Assembly: GCA_029204225.1 (NCBI GenBank) | Contig: CM055109.1 | Location: forward strand, 17,849,590-17,913,589 | Direction: 5' to 3' | Length of the DNA: 64,000 nt | From: Diphasiastrum complanatum | Lineage: Eukaryota > Streptophyta > Lycopodiopsida > Lycopodiales > Lycopodiaceae | Translations under genes and position numbers: made by a program | Notes under the pieces: generated by a model | The model's input: only the letters and a program-made list of their open reading frames with translations | Told to the model about the DNA's origin: nothing | The model's database searches: none | Part shown: one piece after another, positions 22,366 through 53,839 of the stretch | Numbering within the stretch: the stretch's first letter is position 1 | Layout: the number at the start of each line of letters is the position of its first letter

Positions 22366-23603
22366 TCAGACTCTCCATAAATGATTATCAGAAGAGGAGA
22401 GGATTTTTAAGAGGCTTGCCATGAATTGAAGCGAAAACAAGGCGACATTTATAAACAGTGGGGTCTGGAAAAATTCCATCCAATATTGAATTGCCCCCCC
22501 TCCTACATTGTTCTGTAGCATTATATCCCTACTATCTAATTCACTTGTATCTAATTTAGAAAAGGGAAGACCTAGATTTGTCTTCGGCATCTTCAAACTG
22601 TATTTAGGACCTAGAGCTTGAAGATATGTATTTCGCAATTGGTCATACTGTACATATTTAGGAGAATTTACAAAAGCAAGTGCAGGGGATGAAGAGAGTA
22701 ATACAGATAACCCACTGAATGAATTGTCATTTAAAATCAATTCGACCTTTAAATTTACAAAATCATCTAACTCTTCTCCTGAAACTGGAGGGGGGGAACT
22801 AATGTGCTTGGAAGTAGGAGGAGACTGAGATTTGGCAAATTGAGATGCTAGAGGAGGAGATTTATTAGGAGAGGAATCTTTAGGAGGAGAAGGAGGAGAT
22901 TGAGATTTAGGAGACTGAGATGCTAGAGGAGGAGATTTATATGGAGAGGAATGTTTAGGAGGAGTAGCAGGAGATTGAGAGCTAGGAGATGAAGATGGAG
23001 ATTGAGATTGTCTAGCACTTAGAATCTTATGCAAAGGACAAGGCTTGGAAAAATCTCTGGCTCTATTAGGAGTGTCAAGAGACCTCCTCTTTTTTGAAAC
23101 ACTCTCACTCCTTAGCTGAAAAACAAGGTGGGCCGGTTGAGATTGCTTCCTCTCTTTTTTTTCTACATCTTGTTTTGGAGCAGAGGACAGAACTGGTCTG
23201 AAGTACTCAGCAAATTTGTCATAGGTGTCTCGAAGCCTAAACACAATGGTGAAATCCTTCGACATGATCGTCACCCTCTTAGCATGGACATCTACAACAA
23301 CACTATCTGAAAAAAAAAATTCTTTGGAAATCCTCATATGCAGTGTGCAGAGCTTCAATTGCCATTACTGTCCATCTCACGTCTGTTGAGAGACTCCTTG
23401 TCTCTAATGGCCCTCTGTACGTGAGCTTTCAAAATCAGAAGACTATTGGTCTTTTGAAGCTTTCGAATATCCATCAGCCATGGCGGGTCTCATGGTCTGC
23501 CCCTTAGGAGGAGGTGGTGGTGGACGAGGCGGTGGTAGACTTCCCTGGCCTCAAATTGGGATGCCTCCTGGATGGGTAATGCAGTTTGCTTCGTGCGCGC
23601 CAT
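22366..23603 (-). pseudogene. Histone H3 / CENH3-like relic with long Ser/Pro-rich tail
   Basis: Read leftward from 23603. The first eight codons are MARTKQTA (23603-23580), identical to the H3 tail start. The same frame, after a TGA, gives RGRP, then DIRKLQKTNSLLI (about 23471-23433), matching the H3 region between PGTVALREIRR and the first fold helix. A second frame supplies VRWT and EALHTAYEDF, where the RWT and AEDF-like residues are characteristic of plant CENH3 loop 1/helix 2. A third frame, reached across a T9-10 run, gives SDSVVVDVHAKRVTIMSKDF (HAKRVTIM at 23286-23263), matching loop 2 and helix 3. This last frame stays open for about 300 more codons (to 22366), with repeated SQSPP/KSPPLASQ blocks and then non-repetitive sequence. 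No introns interrupt the fold. So the histone fold is broken by one stop and two frame changes, while the tail is open. Normal H3/CENH3 has no such C-terminal extension. Confidence 0.75.
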
Positions 23604-23911
23604 AAGGACCCAGTATCAAATCAGCACGTGCGTACAAAGGTCAAGGAATCAAAATTCAGGTCGGATGCGCCGAACCGATATTAGGACCAATATCTGGATC
23701 TCTTCTCGTTTATTAGATAGCGGATGGGCGTGCGGGAGTCAGGAAGGGAAGCAGAAGAGTTCATTCGCGTGCACTAAACCGATACCTGGTATGAGTAAAG
23801 ATTATCAAAAACTAAAAGCAAAATTTTTTAGGCATCGTGCAGCCGATTATATAGTGCCAAATCCGAAATGATTGCCATTGTGGTGGTTGTGAATATCAAG
23901 GCACGAATTAC

Positions 23912-24069
23912 GGAGATCAATAAATTTGAAATCTTCTATAATCTTCCATATCAAATCATTAGTAAACGTTCGTGGGTCATCTGAATTATTATGGAGATCA
24001 ATAAATATGAAACTGTAATCTTCCATATCAAATCATTAGTAAATGTCCATGAGTCATCTCTAGTTATTA
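23912..24069. repeat. Tandem duplication, ~81-bp unit
   Basis: GGAGATCAATAAAT...TCCATATCAAATCATTAG is repeated at 23912 and 23993 with few differences. Confidence 0.85.
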
Positions 24070-24623
24070 TATTATTATGTAATTAAAAAACATTAAAAGT
24101 ATCCTATATGAATTTACCCAATTCCGTCAAATTTTGACATCCCCATCATTTCATCATATTCCGACATCTTTTTTCCTCTCCAATAGCGAATCAACGTGCA
24201 CGCGTGCTACTCAAATGGGATATGATTTTTCATCTATCGGGCGCGCTAAATCGATACCTGAACCTCACGGTTTGCCCTAGTGTTGTGTCCACAAGTGAAA
24301 TTATTAGCTCGCACTGAACCAATATTGGAAGGAACTATGAATGTTCAAAGCTCGCCACGCTAGAGTTTTTGTAGCTATGAACATTCATAATCCCCTTTAA
24401 TATCAGTTCAGCGCACATCCCCTGTTGGAGCGCCTCACAGTGCAGTCAAAACCGCGCGCTAAATCAATATTGAATCTTTGCTCCATTTGTGAATGATCAT
24501 CAGTTCAATCCTTTCTAAATAAAAACTTGTCGCAAATATTTTTTGTTAGCTTGTTTGTGCTTAAATATTGTGAAAGCGTCTGTAATTATTTCCCCAATGC
24601 ATGGATTACGGCGTCAATAAATG

Positions 24624-24703
24624 CTAATGATGTTTCAAAAAGGCTACTATTGGTAGGTCTAGGCTAATGATTATTCGAGATGGTTACTATTGGTAGGTCT
24701 AGG
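24624..24703. repeat. Tandem duplication, 40-bp unit
   Basis: CTAATGAT...CTATTGGTAGGTCTAGG occurs at 24624 and 24664. Confidence 0.85.
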
Positions 24704-24923
24704 CTAATTATAGACTTTTAAAGGTGTTGCGACATAGGTACAATGTTGTGTCACTCTGATTGGTGGATAAATATAGGCCACAAGCTTCAATTGATTTCAT
24801 GACAAATGTATGGCGGTGATTAACATAAATAAGCTATAAATATGGGAACCACCCTCCTTATTGAGATTCCGTGATCTTTTTTTTATAACTCCATTGTCAT
24901 TTTTTTTTTGTCTTTCTCTCACA

Positions 24924-25260
24924 ATATCGAATTGACGCGCGCCTTCATTTCACGAATACTAATTTCTCATTCACGTGCTCTGAGGCGATATCAACCTCCT
25001 CCTTTTGAATATCGAATCAACACGTGCCTTGTTCTAGAGTTCCCGATCGGAATTGTTCACGCACGCTGAAGCGATATTAGCCTCTTCCTTCGGAATATCG
25101 AATCAACGCACGCCTTGTGCTGAAGTCCCTGATCGAAATCATTCACGTGCACTAAAGTGATATCAGCCTCTTCCAACGAATATCGAATCAACTCACGCCT
25201 TGTTCAAAAGTCCCCAACCAAAATCATTCCCTCACGTTCAAGCGATATTAGGTTCAATAT
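24924..25260. repeat. Minisatellite, 85-86 bp unit, four copies
   Basis: Units start at 24924, 25009, 25095 and 25180, each opening ATATCGAATYRACNC and closing with an inverted partner ending GCGATAT. Each unit therefore holds one forward and one reverse copy of the motif array. Confidence 0.85.
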
Positions 25261-25947
25261 GGCTAGCTCCTCAAAGTCCATAGAAAACAAACTTTTAGAT
25301 TTTTTGAATGCCGGTGACATTCCATCAGATTAATTAGAGTATTTTTTTACTATTGTTTTTCGCCTTTCGATATCGATAAGCTATTTTATGAGAATCGTTA
25401 TAATTTACTTTCTCTTTTTGATAATTTTTTTCAGATTATCAGTACACTTGCTCAAGATATGGATAGTTTTTGTTTCGTTCATTTTTAGGACCTTGTACAT
25501 TCCCACCCATTCTCTAGGCACAAACATGATAGAAAGTATGCTAACTTGCATGAACATTTTAAGAGAAATATATATTGTGGTATCCACAAAAGAAAATGTC
25601 GCCTTCTTATCAAAGGTACGGCGTTTGTATTTTTTATAGTTGTTTAAATTTCAGATGATGAGTTTGTTGGATCTTCTATTGTTCCCATGATTGAAGCATC
25701 TGCATCTGCTCCAGATGATGTAGATGAAGTAGATACTGATATAGGGATTGAAGTTAAAGCATCTACGGCTTCAGATTATCAAAAAACTCTCCCTCGTTCT
25801 ATAATCCTCTCTGACTCTCTTCCATTTCTTGACTCCTTTACATGATGCTATTGAAATAGATGCCTTTGTTATGAGACATGGAGGTGTCTGAGGTGTATCA
25901 GCCGGGAGAAAAGATGTGTCTCTATCTTATTATTTGAAAAACCTAAA
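25261..25947. other. Non-coding stretch with one coding-like segment
   Basis: Mostly AT-rich. From about 25654 a short acidic reading (SASAPDDVDEVDTDIGIEV) follows a splice-acceptor-like TTTCAG. It may be an exon of a worn gene but no family is recognised. Confidence 0.25.
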
Positions 25948-27272
25948 AAATTAAAGAGATTTGTATATATCATTCCACACTTGTCCATTTTCCACTCGAT
26001 TACTTACTTCTAGTGTTCGTGTGGCTTGAACAATTTCTTTCCAAATCATGTATCTGACACGTGATTCTTTGCATGTGTGATTAGATAAGAATCTTCTTGC
26101 GTTAGCACCTCCAATTGATGGCTTATTAGGAACATTTCCTTTTTTTCTTGAGAGTTTATCACTTTTTTCAATGGTGACATTCCCTTTATGTAGTCCTGCC
26201 TTTGAAAGAACTTCTTCCAACCTCTTGATAGTTGCTTTAGCCACAGACTCTGGTTTATGATTAATGGAATTGGAAACACACTTTTTCATATTTGGATCTT
26301 CTACATCTTGTGTTGGCCCAATGTTTGGTCATCCCAAATTCATATTGTAGCAATCCTTCATGCAATAAACACATGGATGCTTTGATGTTGCCCCATGAGA
26401 GACAATATACATACATTTCAATGTTTTCAAATCGCCTGCAAGGCGCCATTGAATTTGAAAACTTTCATGGTTTTCGACTGTTAATTTCTCACCCTCCAAA
26501 TGTCTCTTTATAATCTTGCCATAATTTGTTTGCGAGAATATCCATGAAAATATTTTATGGTCATCTTTCAAGACCTATAGAGAAGCCAGTAATGCATGCT
26601 AATGTAAATAAAAAATGGTAATGTATGAAATGTTAATAATGATACTTAAAAAGAAAATTGAATTGTATACCTGGAATGCCTCCAACCACCATATGTGATT
26701 TTTTGATGGAACATTAAACGTTCGATCATCTGTATCTGAAATTTTGTTTATCAAAGTGAGACTCACTCGTTCCAACTTTTGACCTTTGATAAATTCGGAT
26801 TCATCCAATTTTATTACAATAATGATCTTTTCATTTACTTGATGTTCCAATATTATTGTAGTCGTTGTAATTGAGCTCACCATATTCTGATTTGTATAAT
26901 TCAGTTATATGAAGTGGTTGACCAACAATTTTGAATATTCCGTCATTATAATAATTTCTTGCTAATATTACCCGATATGGACGAAGAAGATAAGTTGTCT
27001 TCACTATCACTTGAGAAAAGGCTTCTTTAACTATCCTAAAAAAAAAAAAGTAGAATAAGCATTTCTGCTAATTCTAGAACATCACATGCACCTAGTACCA
27101 CATTTGCATCCAGGTAAATTTGAACCTCAATCAAAACAGTCTCTGCAATTTCATTTTTCATTTTTTCAAACCGAGCATTTTTCATCATTGCCTTTGTTGA
27201 CTTTCTTGGTAAAACATGACTTAAAGAAGATCTGCTGCATGAACAATCTGTTAAATAGTTCTTTGCCACCAA
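25948..27272 (-). pseudogene. Unidentified broken multi-exon gene
   Basis: Minus-strand exon-like blocks joined by plausible splice signals. Block 1 (27272 to about 27040): MKNARFEKMKNEIAETVLIE. Block 2 (about 27034-26653) follows a T12AG acceptor: FSQVIVKTTYLLRPYRVILA, FKIVGQPLHITELY, a frame change, then EHQVNEKIIIVIKLDESEF and a CAG|GTATAC donor. Block 3 (about 26577-25951) follows a TCTATAG acceptor: KDDHKIFSWIFSQTNYGKII, QWRLAGDLKTLKCMYIVSHG, SKHPCVYCMKDCYNM, an in-frame TGA, then a Lys/Arg-rich C-terminal part. The Cys-X2-Cys after a Gly-Asp/His stretch suggests a metal-binding core and the style resembles transposases, but I cannot name the family. An extra frame at 27430-27675 (EKNALKNAISELMNATITTL) may be an earlier exon. 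Confidence 0.45.
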
Positions 27273-27429
27273 ACATGATCTGTAGCAAACATATAAAACT
27301 CAAATTATGTTTAATAAATTGACAATGCATATTATCAAATGCAAATTCAACTTGTATGATCGATACAAATCAAATAAAGTGTTTATAAGAAAACATACCT
27401 AAATGCTCGAATCCTTTTTTTTTTTAGTG

Positions 27430-27675
27430 TCACTGTGTAGATAAGTCATCAATATTCTTCATCGGTACTCTTGTTCTTTTCCTTTTCATCAATGCCCTTT
27501 TGAAAACTTTTATATCAACAATAGATTTTGAACCGTCGGATCGCAACTTCTCCATGGATTCTAAAAATTCTTGGTTTGAGCCCCGAAGAGTAGTAATTGT
27601 AGCATTCATCAACTCTGATATAGCATTCTTGAGTGCATTCTTTTCAGCACTAGTGTGTTGCACATAATGATGCAA
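27430..27675 (-). pseudogene. Possible upstream exon of the unidentified gene
   Basis: 81 codons, predicted helical and charged (EKNALKNAISELMNATITTL, LESMEKLRSDGSKSIVDIKV), ending in basic KRKRTR. Same strand and just upstream of the block at 25948-27272. It may encode a coiled-coil or DNA-binding N-terminal part; family unknown. Confidence 0.3.
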
Positions 27676-27891
27676 TTGTTGATTAGCTATAATTGCTGAT
27701 TAAGACAAAATATCCTATGCATTCCAATATCGCGCAACCTTTGACAATATCCAAGTAATCCGCTATTTCCTTCACATACAAATATGAGAAGATGAGTTAC
27801 AAACTTAAAATCTGGACACAAATTACAGCTTCAGAATTTTTCTTAATAATTGGAGTGCTTTCCATAGGAAGTGCAACATGCGAATCAAGTA

Positions 27892-28400
27892 TTGTGTGAT
27901 AGAAATCCTAAGTTTACCAACAATTTTTGGTGAGAGGTATTTCTTAAGTTAGAAACTAAACTAAAAATGGGTACTTCTGACCACCCACAGATGGATGGTC
28001 AAACGGAAAGAGTCAATGTTGAGAGCTTATGTGAGTAGGAAATAGTCTAACTGGAAAGAATATCTTCCATTGTTGGAGTTTGCCTATAATCGCTCGAAGC
28101 ATGATACCACTGGGTATAGTCCATTCATGTTGATATAGGTATCAACCTTGAGCCCCAATGGCAGTGGGACTCGAGAGAGAGTAGATACAAATTGTCAACG
28201 ATTTTCTCCAGAACATGTTTGAGATGTTAAAGGTTGCTAAAGAAAATGTCTGACAGCCGCAAGCGCGATCTCGACATTATGCGGATAAAACCCGTAGAGT
28301 AGTAGCCTTTAAAGAAGGAGATGAAGTTTATTTGCGAGTTCTAGAGAAATTTGAAGCTCTGCGGACAGGTAAGTGTCTGATTAAGGCCACGTAGTAGGTG
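27892..28400 (+). pseudogene. Ty3/gypsy integrase relic
   Basis: Reads DRNPKFTNNFW, then TSDHPQMDGQTERVN (integrase core, corresponding to the conserved HPQTDGQTERVN block), NWKEYLPLLEFAYNRSKH and TTGYSPFML. After frame changes, ARSRHYADKTRRVVAF and GDEVYLRVLEKFEALRTGKC represent the C-terminal part near the GPY module. Several stops and frameshifts. The 5' portion is missing. Confidence 0.85.
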
Positions 28401-30074
28401 GAAGGGCCAACAGAGGCGGTCCTTCCCAGATGTTAAAACATTTCTTTACATTTTTATTTTTTTTCGTAAAGTGTTTTACAACACCTTCCAAGCAAAAGGT
28501 GTGAGCGAAAGAACAAAAAGAAACCAAATTACATCCACATTCCAAGGCTTGGAAGGTGCATTTCAAAAAAAAATTCAAAAAAATTGTTGTTGATGAGCTG
28601 GCAAAAATCAAAAAAAAAAAAAAAAACTAAACTAAACTAAACTAATCTTACGACATGGGTAGTCAACATAACTTGGAGATTACCTGAGATACATATTTTT
28701 AACTAAATGACCACTAGTTCTAAATGAAAATGATAAAAACTTTAAATGCTACTAGTTCTTTTTAACCTAAATCTCCTTTAACTAAGAATATCATCAATTG
28801 TTTGAAACTGCCTTTGAAATATTATTGCAATAAAAAAAACCTCTAATTCATTGATTATACTAGCAAATAACCTCTTTTTTCTACAATTTGAGTTAATATC
28901 ACAATAAATGATACACTAAATTTTACAATCATGTTGTTAACCTAAAGTGCTAGTGAACCTTAAAATTCCTGTAACTTTCTTACGTTATATCAAATGACAA
29001 TTATTCAAAAAAGGTATAAATTGCTACTTTTTGGCATAGAATACAATGAAAAACCTAGACTTGCCAATCATGACGCACATGATCAAACTTATGTGTTGCT
29101 TACAATAAAAACTTTTGATGGAAGTATTATAATATGTCACAATATATATACTACACTATATGTTGAACAATTGAAAAAGATGGGGAGGCTATGATTTATT
29201 ATTGCTGAACAACACAGTTTGAATCATAGTTACAAAGCATTTTAACATACACAATATCACCATTGAATAACATAGTTAGAATGCCTCATGTAGATCCTAA
29301 GAACATCGGGGAATTTTGTTAAACTCATCACATAAGTCAAATGACCATATTGAGTTGCAAACTTGATCTTGAGAGCCAAAACTCTAAGCCCTAAACCCTA
29401 TACCTTGCATCCGTTCATGAGACTATCGAGGTCTTGATGAAAATATGTGAAAAAAGTCTTAAACCAACCAAAATTTTATTAGTAACTAATGAAGATTGCA
29501 AAAAACACTTAAGCTAATGATTCTACATCAACATAAAATCATACAAGTAGCTACTTTTGGCAAGTATTTCATAAAGGCATAAAAAAATGACTCCAAAATT
29601 GGGCTTGAGCATGTAGCCATTACTTTAGACATTGCAACATGTAGTCTTCTATGGTAGCAATAGGTTGAGTTGGTTGCCACCACATATTGCTATTGTTGTG
29701 GTTGTTTTTGCTTTAAAAACAAATTTGCTTGAAGAACTTGCAATATTGCCTTTATTCCCTAACTGCAATTTTTTCAATGACTTTTGGTGCAATAGCATGC
29801 AACTCCAGCATTGATTATCAATATCGTGACAGAATGTGCACACATTTTTCAATTAAATTGAAGTTTCTTGTAGCTCCTTGCTATGTCAAGGTCACAACTT
29901 TTGGTTGACTCTATGGTTTTGGAACATTGGAAGGTGTTGGAGCTTGATTGACCACATAAGCCAATTGTCTTTGCATAGAGGCAACATACTACACAACAAG
30001 AGTCATTATACACATCAAGTGTACTAGTAGTCCAAGTGTTGTTGATTCATCATGAAATTGTTTGTATTATGGTT
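28401..30074. other. AT-rich non-coding sequence
   Basis: No gene supported. Contains A-tracts near 28610-28627 and a short telomere-like CCCTAAACCCTATA near 29391. Nothing else assigned. Confidence 0.45.
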
Positions 30075-30560
30075 CTAGATTGACAAAGTCCCCATACCAT
30101 AATTGTAGATGTCTTGGTAGTTGCAGTAGTTAGCTTGACAATCCCTCATGAAATGGCCTTCTTGGTGGCATTTTTGAGAAAACTCTAAAGATTTAATCAC
30201 CACCGATATAAGTTGTCGTATGGTAGTGGAAATAGAACTACATTCTATGTTGACTTGATTTTCCTTTTTCAATTCTAGATGCACCTTCATGTTTTATGAG
30301 CTCATTCATAATCCCTTGACAAATAACATCACAGTCCGAGGATTGTCATGTCGCTCTATGTGTTGCAAGAGCTCATGATGCTTTTAGATCAACTTTCTCT
30401 TGAGAATTCTTCATATTTCTTCATCCTAGATCTATTTTGCTACTGCCAAGTTGGCTTTGAAATAGAACTCATCGATGATAGTAGTTTCTCAACACATCTT
30501 CTATAAACCATGCAAAAACATTTCAACATCTTAGATGTTGAAAGAAGTTTTTGTGACTGC
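30075..30560 (-). pseudogene. Possible retrotransposon gag relic
   Basis: On the minus strand, KCHQEGHFMRDC (about 30130-30180) keeps three ligands of a CCHC zinc knuckle (first Cys lost). It is preceded by LIKHEGASRIEKGKSSQHRM-like and MKNSQEKVDLKAS-like text in several frames to about 30460. The pieces are in the right order for a Gag C-terminus but are too decayed to assign to a family. Confidence 0.35.
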
Positions 30561-30570
30561 AACTTACATG

Positions 30571-32290
30571 TGACAATTGTGTAGATAGCAACTTTACCAC
30601 TTATCCTAAGGTGTTCAACTTTTACCTATGGCCATCTTACATGTCGATAAGGCTATTATTTCAACATAAGGACTTCACTCCACTCTTTGGCTCAAGTTTC
30701 AACAAGTGATGAAACTCACCAACTAACTAGGTGGTCACTTGTACATTTTACCTAGTTAAAATCTATACCATAGACCTCACATCAATAGTCAAGATAAAAG
30801 TATGTGGAGGCTAGGACTACGTATGTACTTTTTTTTTCTTAAATTTTCCAAAGTGCCTAGTCAAGTTTGTGACTAGCTCCTTTATTGTTTGCTTATAGAA
30901 TGAGGTCTACTCCATGTTTTGGTATCAAACTTTAATCAACCATTGATTGAGATTAGCTTATTACTTTCCATTTTGTAAAATCTAAACTTTGTTCTAAGAT
31001 GTTTGGATCTACTTGTGCTCACATTGGCAAGCTTAGGTTTTTGTGTTCCTTTGTTGTTGTCATATCAAACATCAAGCAAGATTATTGGAACATGGTATCA
31101 AAGCCTTGTCAAAGTTTATTCTGAGATCAAAATCAGGTCAAGCTAATTTTGGAAAGAAGCTTTTTATTGTGTGCAGAGATTAGAAGCCTTATGGAGCTGG
31201 TGCCCTTGTACTAACTTGGCAATTGAATGCTCCTTCATCTTCTTGACTAACAATTGGATTTAGGGATTAATAATATGTTTCTTTCTATATAAAAAAATAT
31301 CAAAGCTTTTATCTGTCAAACCAAAGGCTTATATTACCATTTGATGCAATATTCAATCAACTCAACATATGGCTCATAATGTTATTTGCCTTGTTTGGAG
31401 CAAGTATATCAAGGTCTCTCATTGTTCTAGAGAAATTTCTTGACTAGTTCATTCTACCTCAATATGTACCTTATAAGACATGTGTTGTTGATTTCCTTGC
31501 CAGGTATATTGGTTTTTAAAGCTCGGATCTTCCCTTGAGATCAAGAAGAGAAACATCACCAAAATTTTATTAAGTTGCATGTAATAATGTGAAAAAAATT
31601 GTGTGAATAACAACTTTGTATGTTTTGTTAGAAGCCACTCATCCTAAAGTGTTTAACTTGTAACTTTACAAGCCCAAAGGGCTATTATTTAACACTAGTG
31701 AATTCACTTTACATTTTGGCTCAAGTCTTGAGTGGCAAAACTCACCAACTACCTAGGTATTCACTTGCAGATTTTACAACATGCTCAAGATAAAGTATGT
31801 GGAAGATATAGGCTCCCCCGTATTGTAAAGAGGGTTTTGTATCTCCTATATTTTTTCTTAGTTGTTTTCTACCAAATTGATTCTTTTAAAAAAGGTTTTT
31901 TAACCTATAAGGTGGCTTATTGACTTTGTAACTAGCTCCATCATTGTTTGCCAAAAATCCAACAAGGTTGGCTTAGTTGGTTAGCAAGGTTGGCTTGGTT
32001 GGTTAGCTTGGCATCCAAAGTTGCTTTGCTCCCAGGTTCAGCCACACTTGGAAACCAAGATGCATTGTTTGCTAATATATTGAGATCTATTCCATGCTTT
32101 GCTATCGAACTTTGATCAACCATTGATGGATGTTAGCTTGCCAGTTTTCTGAAGAAACCAACCTTATTGCTTTCCATTTTATAAGATCCACATTTTGCTC
32201 TTAGATGTCTTGATGTACTTGTGTTCACATTAGCAAGCTTATGTTACTATGTTGCTTTGTGGTTGTACCAAGCATCATTAGGATGATCTT
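30571..32290 (+). mobile_element. Small LTR-pair element (TRIM-like), decayed
   Basis: Two diverged direct repeats, about 30571-31092 and about 31580-32285, share blocks such as GGCTATTATTT, TTTGGCTCAAGT, AACTCACCAACTA, CAAGATAAA(A)GTATGTGGA, ATCAACCATTGAT and TTGTGTTCACATTRGCAAGC. The first is followed by TGGTATCAAAGCC (31093-31105), close to the initiator tRNA-Met primer site. The internal part is only about 0.5 kb with no coding capacity. This fits a terminal-repeat retrotransposon in miniature, or an internally deleted copia. Edges are approximate. Confidence 0.55.
31952..32062 (+). mobile_element. SINE-like insertion with 10-bp target duplication
   Basis: A 111-bp insert absent from the sister repeat is flanked by identical CATTGTTTGC copies at 31942-31951 and 32063-32072. 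It holds GGCTTAGTTGGTTAG (A-box-like, repeated once) and AGGTTCAGCCAC (B-box-like), suggesting tRNA ancestry. No clear 3' A tail. Confidence 0.5.
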
Positions 32291-33215
32291 CAGTCATAGG
32301 ACACATGACTCAAAATCTCAACAAAGAAGTAAAAATTTGTTCTTTTTGATTGATTGCAACTTTTTGAGGACTTCAATAGTGACTCAAGAAGGCGATTCTT
32401 AACTCTAGCCAAGTCAAAATTCATCTAGATTGTATTGACCATATCATTCGTTGAATTGAGTCACATCATCATAGGAAACAATTTCAGCTTCCTCTATGAA
32501 ACAATGTCATTGATGGCTAAACAATTCAATTTAAATCAATTATCAAAAGCTACCTTCCTCTCTCCCCAAAATATCTGGAAGTCAAACACCTCAGTCTTCT
32601 ACAGCTTTCGTATGCCTCACTTGTTTCCCTTTTTTGGTCATATCTCTAAGTACTGTTTCCAAGAAATCCGTCAAAGGAGGAAGGCCAGAGGATTGGGAGC
32701 TTCCCCTGCATACTGCGCAGAGACTACTGAAAAAATTACTTTTAAGAAAATTTGCACTTGTTGGAAGTTACCTCGTTGAAAATTTACCCTAGTTCTGAGT
32801 GAAAATTGGTTTCAAAAGCTATACTTTGTGAGAGAAACCTTATAACCCATGAGGCCCATCTCGGTATTTCTGTGAGGTCCAATTCTAGACAATTGTAATA
32901 TTGAACCAAGTAAGCACCATCCTAAATCCACTAAAAAAAAATTCACAGGTCTTTACAATTTCACATAGTGGATTGTCATTTAGGAAACACATTACGAGTA
33001 ACTCGGGCTCATGACTATCTCGGGCCAAATATTGACTAGAGGGCAGGCCCACAAATCAAGGACCAACACATGAGAGAATGACTTTTGCCAACACTGTGAG
33101 GGAAATGTGACATGAAAGAAAGTCTGGTTTGCGACAAAGCATGAATGGTGAATGTCTATATGCTGTCTGAAAATGAGAATGTAACATAGCTTCACAGACG
33201 ATTAACACCAAAGTA
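32291..33215. other. Non-coding, likely 3' flank/UTR of RRP4
   Basis: Directly follows the RRP4 stop (on the minus strand). A 114-codon plus frame at 32435-32779 has no recognisable relatives. No clear polyadenylation signal identified. Confidence 0.4.

Positions 33216-53839
<20,624 letters not shown>

Larger units (their letters stand above)
23667..25250. repeat. Array of a short motif in both orientations
   Basis: A ~17-20 bp motif near ATATCGAATCAACGCACGCC (forward) or its complement (like GCACGCTGAAGCGATAT) occurs about 15 times. Forward: 24183, 24396, 24924, 25009, 25095, 25180. Reverse: 23667, 23767, 24238, 24307, 24452, 24972, 25058, 25144, 25231. The motif is CpG-rich within AT-rich DNA, and copies differ by a few bases. 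Function unknown. Starts 64 bp outside the first codon of the H3-like relic. Confidence 0.7.

Noticed and set aside
29380-29402. Telomere-like CCCTAAACCCTATA
   Set aside because: Less than two repeat units; chance or a trivial interstitial remnant.
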